From NCBI GenBank assembly GCA_023432005.1, contig JAEYVF010000058.1, forward strand, positions 1 through 16,619: 16,619 bases of DNA, read 5' to 3'. The DNA comes from Actinomycetes bacterium. GTDB taxonomy: Bacteria > Actinomycetota > Actinomycetes > Actinomycetales > Microbacteriaceae. The notes beneath the pieces were generated by a model. The model had not been told where the DNA came from. It worked only from the letters and a program-made list of their open reading frames with translations, and did not search any database. Of this stretch, positions 7,217 to 14,003 are shown piece after piece (within the stretch, counting starts at the first letter, position 1; each line of letters opens with the position of its first letter). The position numbers and the translations under genes were made by a program.

Positions 7217-8104
7217 TCAGAGCAGGGGCTCGACCTCGGCCCACGTGGGCATCGACGGGGATGCGCCGGGTCGCGTGGTCGCGAGCGCCGCGGCGACGGC
7301 GGCGGCGCGCAGGGCGCGGCCCTCCGGGTCGCCCGCGACGAGGCGCGCGACGAGCACGCCTGTGAAGGTGTCGCCCGCGCCTGTCGTGTCGACGGGGCTC
7401 ACCGGATGCGGTTCGACCTCCTCGACGATCTCGCCCCCTCGGGCGACGAGCGCGCCTCGGGGGCCGCGCGTCATGACGACCGTGCCGACGCGGCGCGAGA
7501 GGGCGCGCGCCGCATCCGTCTCGTCGTCGATGCCCGCGAGCTCGCGCGCCTCGCCCGCGTTCGGCACGAGGATGTCGACCGCGTCGAGGAAGCCGTCCGG
7601 GAGCGGCAGCACGGGCGCCGGCGTCACGACCGTCGTGACCCCGATCGAGCGCGCGAAGGCGACGGCCTCGGCCACGAGCGGCAGCGGGCGCTCGAACTGC
7701 ACGACGAGGTAGCGGGCCGCGCGGATGGCGGCGCGCGCGACGTCGTCGAGGGGCAGCTCGACCCCGTTCGCATCGGGCACGACGACGATGGCGTTCTCAC
7801 CGCCGTCGAGCACCGAGATGTGGGCCGTGCCGGTGGGGCGCTCGACGAGCGCGATGCCGTCCGTGTCGACGCCCGCGGCCGCGAGCGTCTCACGCAGCTC
7901 ACGACCGAACGCGTCGCCGCCGACCGCGCCGAGGAAGGCGACGTCGCCGCCACCCCGCGCGGCGGCGATCGCCTGGTTGAGACCCTTGCCTCCGGGCACT
8001 GTCGCGAACGAGCTGCCGAACATCGTCTCGCCGGGCTCCGGCAACCGCGGCTGTCGCACGACGAGGTCCATGTTGGCGCTTCCCAGCACCACGATGTCGC
8101 TCAC
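7217..8104 (-). CDS. rbsK: Ribokinase-type PfkB-family sugar kinase
   Basis: A 295-residue PfkB carbohydrate kinase, close to the usual length of ribokinase, which phosphorylates D-ribose with ATP in the cytoplasm. Evidence: the N-terminal SANMDLVV, the hinge/substrate motif PGGKGLNQA with GGKG at 38-41, and the C-terminal anion hole DTTGAGDTFTG with catalytic Asp245. These match ribokinase better than fructokinase or adenosine kinase, but exact substrate choice in PfkB enzymes is hard to read and a nucleoside or other pentose is possible. The GTG at 8104 overlaps the murB stop codon (GTGA). It is the last gene of the minus-strand operon, and no ribose transporter, rbsD or LacI-type regulator is nearby. 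Confidence 0.88.
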   Translation of the reverse strand: MSDIVVLGSANMDLVVRQPRLPEPGETMFGSSFATVPGGKGLNQAIAAARGGGDVAFLGAVGGDAFGRELRETLAAAGVDTDGIALVERPTGTAHISVLDGGENAIVVVPDANGVELPLDDVARAAIRAARYLVVQFERPLPLVAEAVAFARSIGVTTVVTPAPVLPLPDGFLDAVDILVPNAGEARELAGIDDETDAARALSRRVGTVVMTRGPRGALVARGGEIVEEVEPHPVSPVDTTGAGDTFTGVLVARLVAGDPEGRALRAAAVAAALATTRPGASPSMPTWAEVEPLL

Positions 8105-9204
8105 AGCGTCACCCCCACGAAGACGGGCTCCGGGTGGAGCCGCACACCGAACTGCGCGAGCACGCGCAGCTGCACGAACGCGGCGAGCTGCACGACGTCG
8201 GCCGCGGTCGCGTGGCCGCGGTTGACGATCGCGAGCGTGTGCTTCGACGAGATCGCCGCTCCCGATCCGGGCAGCGAGAAGCCGCGCGAGACGCCCGAGC
8301 GCTCGATGAGCCACGCCGCCGAGAGCTTCACCTCGTAGACCCCGGATGCGAGGGCCGGCACGTCCTCGCCGGGCGCGAGCACGCGGTCCGCCTCCTCCGG
8401 CGACACGGGCCAGCGCGGCGCCTCGGGCGGCAGCGCTCGGGCGAACGACTCCGTGACGATCGGGTTGGTGAAGAACGAGCCGGCGCTCACCGAGTCGGGG
8501 TCGGCGGCATCGAGCACCATGCCCTTCGAGGCGCGCAGCGCGAGCACGGCACGGCGGGCGTCCGCGAGCGGCACGCGGTCGCCGAGCGACACGTCGAGAC
8601 CGGAGGCGAGCTGCGCGTACGCGACGGGGCCTGACCATCCGCCCGCGTCGAGGTCGAGCTCGATGGCGAGAACGATGCCCGCACGGCCGCGCTTGAGGGC
8701 GCTCGTGCGGTAGCCGAGGCCGAGATCGCGCGCGTCGAGGCGCAGCACCTCGCCCGTCGCGTAGTCCAGGAAGTCGATGCCGACGAGCCGGTCGCCGAGC
8801 TCCTGGCCGTAGGCGCCGATGTTCTGCACGGGAGCGGCGCCGACCGTGCCGGGGATGCCGCTGAGCGCCTCGATGCCCGCGAGGCCGGCGTCGACGGTCG
8901 CGGCGACGAGCGCATCCCAGCTCTCCCCCGCCGCGGCGCGCACGCGCGCGTGCCGACCGTCGGCGTCGAGGGCGATGTCGATGCCGCGCGTGGCGACGCG
9001 GATGACGGTGCCGTCGAACCCGTCGTCGGCGATGACGACGTTGGAGCCGCCGCCGAGCAGCAGCCAGTCGTCGCCGGTCTGCCACACCTCGCGCGCGGTG
9101 CGCACGAGCTCGTCACGCGTCGCGGGTTCCACGAGCTCGCGCGCGGGGCCGCCCACCCGCAGCGTCGTGAGCTCGGCGAGACGCGGGACAGCCACGCCCG
9201 TCAC
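8101..9204 (-). CDS. murB: UDP-N-acetylmuramate dehydrogenase (MurB)
   Basis: A 367-residue flavoenzyme that reduces UDP-GlcNAc-enolpyruvate to UDP-MurNAc with NADPH in peptidoglycan precursor synthesis. The FAD-binding motif LLGGGSN lies at 49-55, SGIPGTVGAAPVQNIGAYGQ begins at 115, YRTS follows, and the catalytic proton-donor Ser lies in SAGSFFTNP. Further on come the SLPGSGAAISSKHTLAIVNR segment and the C-terminal HPEPVFVG with the active-site Glu. I start it at the GTG at 9204, which overlaps the preceding dehydratase stop (GTGA) just as the next junction does; GTG at 9195 is an alternative. Grouping with two MaoC dehydratase genes is a common actinobacterial arrangement. Confidence 0.95.
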   Translation of the reverse strand: MTGVAVPRLAELTTLRVGGPARELVEPATRDELVRTAREVWQTGDDWLLLGGGSNVVIADDGFDGTVIRVATRGIDIALDADGRHARVRAAAGESWDALVAATVDAGLAGIEALSGIPGTVGAAPVQNIGAYGQELGDRLVGIDFLDYATGEVLRLDARDLGLGYRTSALKRGRAGIVLAIELDLDAGGWSGPVAYAQLASGLDVSLGDRVPLADARRAVLALRASKGMVLDAADPDSVSAGSFFTNPIVTESFARALPPEAPRWPVSPEEADRVLAPGEDVPALASGVYEVKLSAAWLIERSGVSRGFSLPGSGAAISSKHTLAIVNRGHATAADVVQLAAFVQLRVLAQFGVRLHPEPVFVGVTL

Positions 9205-9623
9205 GACTCCAGACGCACGACCGCCTGGGCCTTGCCGAGAACGGTCTCGCCGTTGAAGGTCACCGCGAGGTCGATGCGCGCCGCGTCGTCGTCGATGCGC
9301 CCGACCTTCGCGATGACCGTCACGAGCGCGCCGTCCTCGGGGTCGACGACGACGGGGCGCGTGAAACGCACCTGGTAGTCGACGACGCGACCCGGGTCGC
9401 CCACCCAGTCGACGACGGGCTGCACGGCGAGGCCCATCGTGAGCATGCCGTGCGCGAGCACGCCGGGCAGCCCGACGGATGCGGCGACGTCGTCGCGGTA
9501 GTGGATGGGATTGAAGTCTCCGGATGCGCCGGCGTAGCGCACGAGTGAGTCGCGGCTGAGGGCGAACTCGGCCTCGGCGACGACGTCGCCGACGGTCAGG
9601 CTGGAGAGGGCGGGCGCGCTCAT
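9201..9623 (-). CDS. MaoC-like dehydratase, HadB-type catalytic subunit
   Basis: A 140-residue single hot-dog protein of the MaoC/(R)-specific hydratase family. The hydratase motif is complete: YAGASGDFNPIHY with catalytic Asp36 and His41, then LPGVLAHGMLTMG. In mycobacteria the equivalent HadB pairs with HadA to dehydrate beta-hydroxyacyl-ACP in the FAS-II cycle that builds mycolates. Microbacteriaceae lack mycolates, so here it more likely serves ordinary or branched fatty-acid or other acyl-thioester metabolism; that role is inference. The ATG at 9623 overlaps the upstream stop codon (ATGA), and its own stop overlaps the murB start. Confidence 0.9.
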   Translation of the reverse strand: MSAPALSSLTVGDVVAEAEFALSRDSLVRYAGASGDFNPIHYRDDVAASVGLPGVLAHGMLTMGLAVQPVVDWVGDPGRVVDYQVRFTRPVVVDPEDGALVTVIAKVGRIDDDAARIDLAVTFNGETVLGKAQAVVRLES

Positions 9624-10066
9624 TCGTCACCTCGCACGACGAGGGTGGATGTGGCGGTCACGACGTGCTCACCCGACGCGTCGGAGATGAGCGCGTCGGC
9701 CGAGACCATCGAGTGCCCGCCCAGGGTCTTGACGCTCGTGACGGTCAGCGTGGCCGTGAGCTCGTCGCCGGCCACGATCGGGCGGCTGTAGCTGAAGCGC
9801 TGGTCGCCGTGCACGACGCGGCTGAAGTCGATAGCGGCCTCGGGATCCGAGAGCAGTTGCGCGAGCGCGTGCTCCTGCACGACCACGGGGAAGGTGGGAG
9901 GAGCCACGAGGTCGGCGTGGCCTGCGGCGCGCGCGGCCTCGACGTCGTGGTGGAGGAGGTTGGTCGCGAACACGGCGCGCGCGAACTCGCGCACCTTCTC
10001 GCGGCCGACCAGGTAGGGGGCTGTCGGCGGGTAGCTCCGCCCCTGCAGCTCGGGGTTGACGCTCAC
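9620..10066 (-). CDS. MaoC N-terminal / FAS1-like dehydratase domain protein, HadA-type subunit
   Basis: A 148-residue hot-dog protein of the MaoC N-terminal (UPF0336) family: VGREKVREFARAVF near the start, APPTFPVVV in the middle and HGDQRFSYSRPIVAGDELTATL in the second half. It lacks the Asp-x4-His catalytic motif and is expected to form a heterodimer with the next gene product, as HadA does with HadB. The GTG start at 10066 has no convincing Shine-Dalgarno sequence, but TAGGCT lies six bases upstream, giving a leaderless-mRNA arrangement. It is the first gene of the dehydratase-dehydratase-murB-ribokinase operon. Confidence 0.88.
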   Translation of the reverse strand: MSVNPELQGRSYPPTAPYLVGREKVREFARAVFATNLLHHDVEAARAAGHADLVAPPTFPVVVQEHALAQLLSDPEAAIDFSRVVHGDQRFSYSRPIVAGDELTATLTVTSVKTLGGHSMVSADALISDASGEHVVTATSTLVVRGDE

Positions 10067-10072
10067 CCGACG

Positions 10073-10078
10073 AGCCTA
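10073..10078 (-). promoter_or_regulatory. Leaderless-type -10 box of the dehydratase/murB operon
   Basis: TAGGCT (TANNNT) on the minus strand, six bases before the GTG at 10066. Transcription starting about 7 bases downstream of the box would begin at the start codon itself. No good -35 element is seen. The same spacing recurs at two or three other starts in this window. Confidence 0.5.
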
Positions 10079-10093
10079 CCGGGGCGCATCACG

Positions 10094-10133
10094 CTGGTCT
10101 CGAGACGCCTCGTTTCGCGGTGCTCCTCGACCA
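10094..10133. repeat. Palindromic intergenic repeat, copy 2 (diverged)
   Basis: Reading on the plus strand it begins CTGGTCTCGAGACGC and ends CTCCTCGACCA, matching the two ends of the 7174-7216 element read on the minus strand (CTGGTTTCGACACGC ... CTACTCGACCAG). TGGT (10095-10098) pairs with ACCA (10130-10133) and CGAG (10101-10104) with CTCG (10126-10129) across a two-base bulge; the middle is poorly paired. It lies just upstream of the dehydratase operon start, so unlike copy 1 it is not between convergent genes. Confidence 0.6.
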
Positions 10134-10153
10134 TCCGCTGTCTCCGAACGTGC

Positions 10154-10189
10154 GGAACCCCGGCGACCTTCGCGGTCAGCCGGGGTTCC
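10154..10189 (-). terminator. Very strong hairpin downstream of the small peptide gene
   Basis: GGAACCCCGG (10154-10163) pairs perfectly with CCGGGGTTCC (10180-10189). Inside, C10164 pairs with G10179 and GACC (10165-10168) with GGTC (10174-10177), leaving a five-base loop and one bulged base. This makes about 15 base pairs. There is no U tract on the minus strand; the plus strand shows a run of Gs. It lies 25 bases after the stop codon of the 26-codon gene and 87 bases before the dehydratase operon start, so it either ends the small transcript or works as an attenuator between the two. Confidence 0.75.
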
Positions 10190-10214
10190 GGGGGGTCTGT
10201 GCGGTGGCGCTGCC

Positions 10215-10295
10215 TTACTGGCAGGACTCGCAGTAGAGGTCGTCCATCGGGTCGACCGGAACTGCGTAGCCACCGACGGTGTCGACGTCGTTCAT
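10215..10295 (-). CDS. Small acidic peptide with C-terminal CxxCQ, function unknown
   Basis: A 26-codon reading frame, ATG to TAA, that I do not recognise. Support for it being a gene: GAGGGAGG ends five bases before the ATG, one of the best ribosome binding sites in the window; a good promoter lies upstream (10355-10384); and a strong hairpin follows the stop. The peptide has six acidic and no basic residues and ends in DPMDDLYCESCQ, with Cys22 and Cys25 in a CxxC pair. It is too short for a signal peptide or membrane span. Codons GTT, GCA, GGT and the TAA stop are unusual among its neighbours. It could be a metal- or redox-responsive peptide, a ribosomally made natural-product precursor (no modifying enzyme is adjacent), or a leader peptide whose Cys codons near the stop regulate the downstream operon. 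Confidence 0.7.
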   Translation of the reverse strand: MNDVDTVGGYAVPVDPMDDLYCESCQ

Positions 10296-10343
10296 GGCAA
10301 CCTCCCTCAAAAGTCTCAACTAGTACTCCAAGGTTTTCGCCCT

Positions 10344-10354
10344 GGTGAGTCACC
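10344..10354. promoter_or_regulatory. Operator-like palindrome at the expected start of the small transcript
   Basis: GGTGA-G-TCACC, which extends one base pair further on each side (10343-10355). It directly follows the -10 box of the minus-strand promoter and covers the expected transcription start, a typical repressor position. The binding protein is unknown. Confidence 0.4.
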
Positions 10355-10384
10355 ACTATATAACGGGAATTCCACGAATGTCAT
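10355..10384 (-). promoter_or_regulatory. Promoter of the small peptide gene
   Basis: On the minus strand ATGACA (10384-10379, one mismatch to TTGACA) and TATAGT (10360-10355, one mismatch to TATAAT) are 18 bases apart. This is the closest match to a primary sigma-factor promoter that I see in the window and lies in a locally AT-rich patch (about 10300-10400). It predicts a 5' untranslated region of roughly 50 bases before the ATG at 10295. Confidence 0.65.
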
Positions 10385-10386
10385 TC
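10376..10386. promoter_or_regulatory. Palindrome overlapping the -35 element of the small peptide promoter
   Basis: GAATG-T-CATTC is a perfect 5-base inverted repeat around one central base, lying over the -35 box. GGAATTCC at 10366-10373 is a second short palindrome in the spacer. Either may be chance, but their position suggests regulated transcription. Confidence 0.3.
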
Positions 10387-10493
10387 CCCTAGATGTTGTG
10401 TCTCGGCGTGTCGCGGCACGACTTTCTCAACACGTTCATCTCACCAGCAACCACCGACATCGGCGGGCTCCGGGATGCCGGATCGACCCCGGT

Positions 10494-11642
10494 TCACCGG
10501 CGGGCGAGGGCGCCGATGCGGGAGACCGCGTCGGTGAGCACCTCCGGGCCGCACGCGAGATTCATGCGCACGAAGCCGCGGCCCTGGAGGCCGAAGGCGG
10601 GCCCGTTCGAGAGCGCGACGCGGGCGTGCTCGAGGATGTGGGCGGCGGGGTCGTCGCCCCATCCGTACGCGGAGAGGTCGATCCACGCGAGGTAGCTCGC
10701 GGCGGGCCGCCGCAGTCGCGCGAGGGGCAGCTCGGATGCCAGCAGCGACTCGAGCAGCTCGACGTTCGCCGTGATCGCGTCGACGGTGCCCGCGAGCCAC
10801 TCGCGCGACTCGGCGAACCCGGCCCGCGTCGCGAGGAGGCCGAAGAGGCCCGTGCGGAAGGTCACCTCCTCGGGCAGCCCGCGCACCACCTCCGCCATCC
10901 GCTCCGATGCGGGCACGATGAGCGCCGCCTTGAGCCCCGCCAGGTTGAAGGCCTTGCTGCCGGACTCCGCCGCGAGGCCGTGCTCGCGCGCGGCATCCGA
11001 CACCGAGAGGTACGGGGTGAAGTCGGCGCCCGGATGCACGAGCGGCGCATGGATCTCGTCGCTCACGACGAAGCCGCCGTGGCGCTCGACGATGCGAGCG
11101 AGCTCCTCGAGCTCGGCGCGGGAGTGCACGAGGCCGAGCGGGTTGTGCAGATTGCAGAGCAGCACGCCGCGGGCGCCCGCGGCGAGTGCTCGGTCGATCC
11201 CCGCGAGGTCGAGTGCATACGCCGTCCCGTCGTCGAGCAGGGGCACCTCGACGATGCGCGCGCCGGTCTCCGGGACGAGGTCGAAGAACGGCGGGTACAC
11301 GGGGGGCGTGATGATGACACCGTCGCCGGGCGCCGCGAGCCGCCGCAGCGTCTCGACGATGACGACGCTCACATCCGTCGCGACGCCCATCGCGGCCGGG
11401 TCGGGCTCCCAGCCCCACGTGTCGCGCGCGAACGCGGCGAAGGCCTGCGCGGCGCCCGTGTCGCGGGGGTTCACGTATCCCGTGTCGCTGCGGTCGACCG
11501 CGGCGCGCAGGGCCTCGGCGATCGCGGGCGCGAGCGGGTAGTCCATCTCCGCCACGAACATCGGCAGCACGTCCGCGGGATGCGCGCCCCACTTCTCGCT
11601 CGTGCGGCGTCGCAGGCTGTCGAGGGGCTCGGCGTGTGTCAT
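10494..11642 (-). CDS. MalY/PatB-like PLP-dependent C-S lyase / aminotransferase
   Basis: A 382-residue fold-type I PLP enzyme. The opening LRRRTSEKW ... HPADVLPMFVAEMDYPLAP is diagnostic of MalY/PatB cystathionine beta-lyases, which split C-S bonds of cystathionine, cysteine or related thioethers. SDEIHAPL with Asp195 contacts the PLP ring nitrogen, and SGSKAFNLAGLK holds Schiff-base Lys230. The family's usual CNPHNP reads CNLHNP here. I use ATG 11642, with GAGG five bases upstream. However, TAGCAT at 11655-11660 lies six bases before GTG 11648, so a leaderless start there, two residues longer, is equally possible. It is divergent from the membrane-protein pair at 11689. A general aminotransferase role cannot be excluded. 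Confidence 0.88.
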   Translation of the reverse strand: MTHAEPLDSLRRRTSEKWGAHPADVLPMFVAEMDYPLAPAIAEALRAAVDRSDTGYVNPRDTGAAQAFAAFARDTWGWEPDPAAMGVATDVSVVIVETLRRLAAPGDGVIITPPVYPPFFDLVPETGARIVEVPLLDDGTAYALDLAGIDRALAAGARGVLLCNLHNPLGLVHSRAELEELARIVERHGGFVVSDEIHAPLVHPGADFTPYLSVSDAAREHGLAAESGSKAFNLAGLKAALIVPASERMAEVVRGLPEEVTFRTGLFGLLATRAGFAESREWLAGTVDAITANVELLESLLASELPLARLRRPAASYLAWIDLSAYGWGDDPAAHILEHARVALSNGPAFGLQGRGFVRMNLACGPEVLTDAVSRIGALARR

Positions 11643-11675
11643 ACCCACCTCACGATGCTAGGGCGAGGCCGCCGC

Positions 11676-11681
11676 TACGCT
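11676..11681 (+). promoter_or_regulatory. Leaderless-type -10 box
   Basis: TACGCT lies seven bases before the GTG at 11689, and no Shine-Dalgarno sequence intervenes. The 46-base gap to the divergent MalY/PatB-like gene also holds that gene's box (TAGCAT read on the minus strand, 11655-11660). Confidence 0.5.
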
Positions 11682-11688
11682 CGCCGGT

Positions 11689-12213
11689 GTGAGCGGCCTC
11701 GTGATGCCTCCCCCCGCTGCCCGGGAGCTGAGAACCCCCCGCGAGCGCCCCCTGCTCCCGCCCGGCACGCGCGTCGACGGCGTGTGGGTGTGGCTCATCG
11801 TGACGGTGCCGTGGGTGCTCGCGTCGACGGTCTTCCTCTTCGACCTCGGCGTCGTGCTCGACGCGCTGTGGGTCGACGACGCGGCGACCGCCCTCGAGCA
11901 TGTCGCGCTGCACGCGGGCGTGCTCGCGGCGAGCTCGGTCGCGACGATCGGCCTCGCGCTGCTGTTCGCGGCGCGCGACTCCCGGAGCCTGCGCGCGGCG
12001 GGCGTCGTGCACCCGTTCCCGTGGGGGTTCGCGGCGATCGCGGGCATCGTCTACCTCGTCGGGCGCCACGTGATCCTGCGCAAGGTGACGCGGCCGCCCG
12101 TCGCTCCGCTCGCGACCTCGATCGCGCTCTACGTGACCTGGTACTCCGTGTTCGGGGCGTGGGCGATCGTGACGGTCACGAACGGGATCGCCACGCTCGG
12201 GTCGCTCGCCTGA
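11689..12213 (+). CDS. Four-TM membrane protein, paralogue of the next gene
   Basis: A 174-residue predicted membrane protein of unknown function with about four hydrophobic segments: near residues 28-55, 70-92, 110-130 and 143-165. Its body aligns by eye with the following gene: PPGTRVDGVWVWL against PEGARIDTVWVWL, and AAGVVHPFPWGFA...IVYLVGRHVILRKV against AIGVVRPFHWAFA...IVYLIGRHVVLRKV. It lacks the DUF2510 domain found in that paralogue. The GTG start at 11689 fits a leaderless transcript. The next gene starts 44 bases after its stop. Confidence 0.75.
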   Translation: MSGLVMPPPAARELRTPRERPLLPPGTRVDGVWVWLIVTVPWVLASTVFLFDLGVVLDALWVDDAATALEHVALHAGVLAASSVATIGLALLFAARDSRSLRAAGVVHPFPWGFAAIAGIVYLVGRHVILRKVTRPPVAPLATSIALYVTWYSVFGAWAIVTVTNGIATLGSLA

Positions 12214-12231
12214 CCGCACGCGGCCGCACCC

Positions 12232-12252
12232 TAGGATCGGTCTTCGAGGAGG
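12232..12252 (+). promoter_or_regulatory. -10-like box and strong ribosome binding site of the DUF2510 gene
   Basis: TAGGAT (12232-12237) followed by GAGGAGG (12246-12252), five bases before the ATG at 12258. The second paralogue may therefore have its own promoter in addition to read-through from the first. Confidence 0.45.
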
Positions 12253-12257
12253 CCTCG

Positions 12258-12911
12258 ATGACCGACCACCACCCCGCCCAGGTCCACCCCGCCCCGGCCC
12301 AGGCCGCCCCCGGCTGGTACCCCGACGCGACCGGCGGCCAGCGCTGGTGGGACGGCTACGGCTGGACCGAGCACACCGCCCCCGCCGCGGCGCCCGCCGC
12401 ATCCGTCGCCGACCGGCCGCCGCTGCCCGAGGGCGCGCGCATCGACACCGTCTGGGTGTGGCTCGTGGCCCTCGTCACGCTCGTCTCGGCGATCCCGATG
12501 TTCTTCTTCGACATGACGGGCTATATGCGCACGCTCATCGAGGCCGAGCTGTCGGGTTCGACCGGCGGAATCCCCTCGGGCATGGGCGGGTACCTCGTGC
12601 TCATCGGGGTGACGCAGCTGCTCGGCTGGGCGAGCTGGGGGCTGACGATCTTCGCGGCCTTCCGCGACTACAAGCACCTCACCGCGATCGGGGTCGTGCG
12701 CCCGTTCCACTGGGCCTTCGCGTTCATCCCGTACACGATCGTCTACCTCATCGGCCGCCACGTCGTGCTGCGCAAGGTGAGCCGCACCGCGGGCTGGCCG
12801 CTGTGGGGGCACATCGCGGGCTACGTGGTCGTGATCATCGCCGCGATCGTGTGGACCGTCGTCATGACGCAGGCCCTGCTCACCGACGTGATCGGCTACA
12901 CGGCCGGCTGA
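12258..12911 (+). CDS. DUF2510-containing four-TM membrane protein
   Basis: A 217-residue protein. Residues about 17-40 hold the DUF2510 motif PGWYPDATGGQRWWDGYGWT, a small Trp-rich domain common at the N-termini of actinobacterial membrane proteins and of unknown role. A Pro/Ala-rich linker leads to four membrane segments (about 65-85, 110-132, 146-165 and 182-205). The membrane part is paralogous to the preceding gene. Its stop codon directly abuts the stop of the convergent gene, the two forming TGATCA. Confidence 0.85.
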   Translation: MTDHHPAQVHPAPAQAAPGWYPDATGGQRWWDGYGWTEHTAPAAAPAASVADRPPLPEGARIDTVWVWLVALVTLVSAIPMFFFDMTGYMRTLIEAELSGSTGGIPSGMGGYLVLIGVTQLLGWASWGLTIFAAFRDYKHLTAIGVVRPFHWAFAFIPYTIVYLIGRHVVLRKVSRTAGWPLWGHIAGYVVVIIAAIVWTVVMTQALLTDVIGYTAG

Positions 12912-14003
12912 TCACTCCCGCCCGACGGCGAGCGGCTCGAACTCCAGCTCGATGATGCGCGAGCTCGGGCGCACGCGCGCGCCCGGGAAGGCCGCGCGGA
13001 TGAGCGCCTGAAGCTCCGGGCCGATCCGGCCGCTACCGCTGCGTCCCCACGCGAGGGTGAAGCGGATGCGGTCGCCCGTTCGACGCAGGCGCGCGCTCAG
13101 CTGGCGGTCGGCGAGCGCCGCGCACGCCGCCTCGATCGTGGCGTGCTGCGTCTCATCGAGGTGCGAGGCGAGCCCGTCCGGGTCGTCGAGGCGGGCCACG
13201 AGGTCGCTCAGCCAGCGGCCGTCGACCTCCCCCACGAGCTCGCGCCGCAGGGCGTCGCTGAGCGCGCGGGCGCGCGCCGAGTCGGTGCCGTCGGTGCCGC
13301 CGTGCTCGAGGATGCTCCGGAGGAAGGGCGCGACCTCCGCCTCGACGAGCGCGATGCGCTCCTCGCGCAGCTGCTCCCGCACCTCCGCGCGGAGGGTATG
13401 GGCGAGCTCGGCGCGCGCCTCACGCGACGCCTCGCGCCACTCGAGCAGCCGTTCGACGAGCACGTGCGAGAAGGTGGCGGCGCCCACCGTGGCGGCGAGC
13501 ACGAGACCGGCCGTCAGTCCCGCGTAGACGAGCGGGTTCAACGTCGCCCCGAACGCGATCTGCCCGGCCACGGTGATGGCACCGACCACGACGGCGTCGA
13601 CGACGCCCATCACGAGGATCTCGCGCGCGGGACGGTAGCACCCCGTGACGAGCACGAGCAGCGCGTAGGCGATGGGGGCCCAGTCAGAGCGCACCGTCGC
13701 GTTGGTCCCCCACTGGGCGGCCGCCTCGAGGAGCACGGCGATGAGGCAGAGCGTGTGCAGCAGGCCCGCATCCCTGTAGGAGAACGGGGCACGGCGGGGC
13801 GAGCTCGCGAACAGGATGACGAGGCACGCGCCGGCGATCGCGGCGAGGGCGAGCACGAGGAGGGCCTCGTCGTCGTACTCGGCGCGGTGGATGATGCTGA
13901 GCGTCACGGCCAGCAGGAACGCCACCGAGGTGAGCGCCCAGACGAAGAGCTGCGCCGTGACCCCGGCGAGCGGGTCGAGCTCCTGCGGCGTGGGGCGGCT
14001 CAC
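12912..14003 (-). CDS. Membrane protein resembling a degenerate sensor kinase
   Basis: A 363-residue protein. Residues about 15-178 contain roughly six hydrophobic segments. A charged helical stretch follows (about 182-225, many Glu, Arg and Ala), then a soluble C-terminal domain of about 135 residues. The layout parallels the kinase encoded just upstream, but the phospho-His motif is replaced by a segment reading EAEVAPFLRSILEHGG, and I find no N, G1 or G2 ATP-binding box. It may be a pseudokinase partner or a regulator of the kinase; I cannot assign a family. GTG at 14003 overlaps the kinase stop (GTGA), with GGAG eight bases upstream, so the two are translationally coupled. Confidence 0.75.
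   Translation of the reverse strand: MSRPTPQELDPLAGVTAQLFVWALTSVAFLLAVTLSIIHRAEYDDEALLVLALAAIAGACLVILFASSPRRAPFSYRDAGLLHTLCLIAVLLEAAAQWGTNATVRSDWAPIAYALLVLVTGCYRPAREILVMGVVDAVVVGAITVAGQIAFGATLNPLVYAGLTAGLVLAATVGAATFSHVLVERLLEWREASREARAELAHTLRAEVREQLREERIALVEAEVAPFLRSILEHGGTDGTDSARARALSDALRRELVGEVDGRWLSDLVARLDDPDGLASHLDETQHATIEAACAALADRQLSARLRRTGDRIRFTLAWGRSGSGRIGPELQALIRAAFPGARVRPSSRIIELEFEPLAVGRE

Noticed and set aside
10154..10189. Hairpin as a tRNA or structured small RNA
   Set aside because: It is a single near-perfect stem without cloverleaf features; a terminator or attenuator is the simpler reading.
10393..10695. A 100-codon plus-strand frame opposite the MalY/PatB-like gene end
   Set aside because: No ribosome binding site, no recognisable domain, and two thirds lies antisense to a well-supported gene.
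10056..12911. A 951-codon plus-strand frame
   Set aside because: It runs antisense through the MalY/PatB-like gene with highly charged low-complexity translation; only its end, from 12258, is the real DUF2510 gene.
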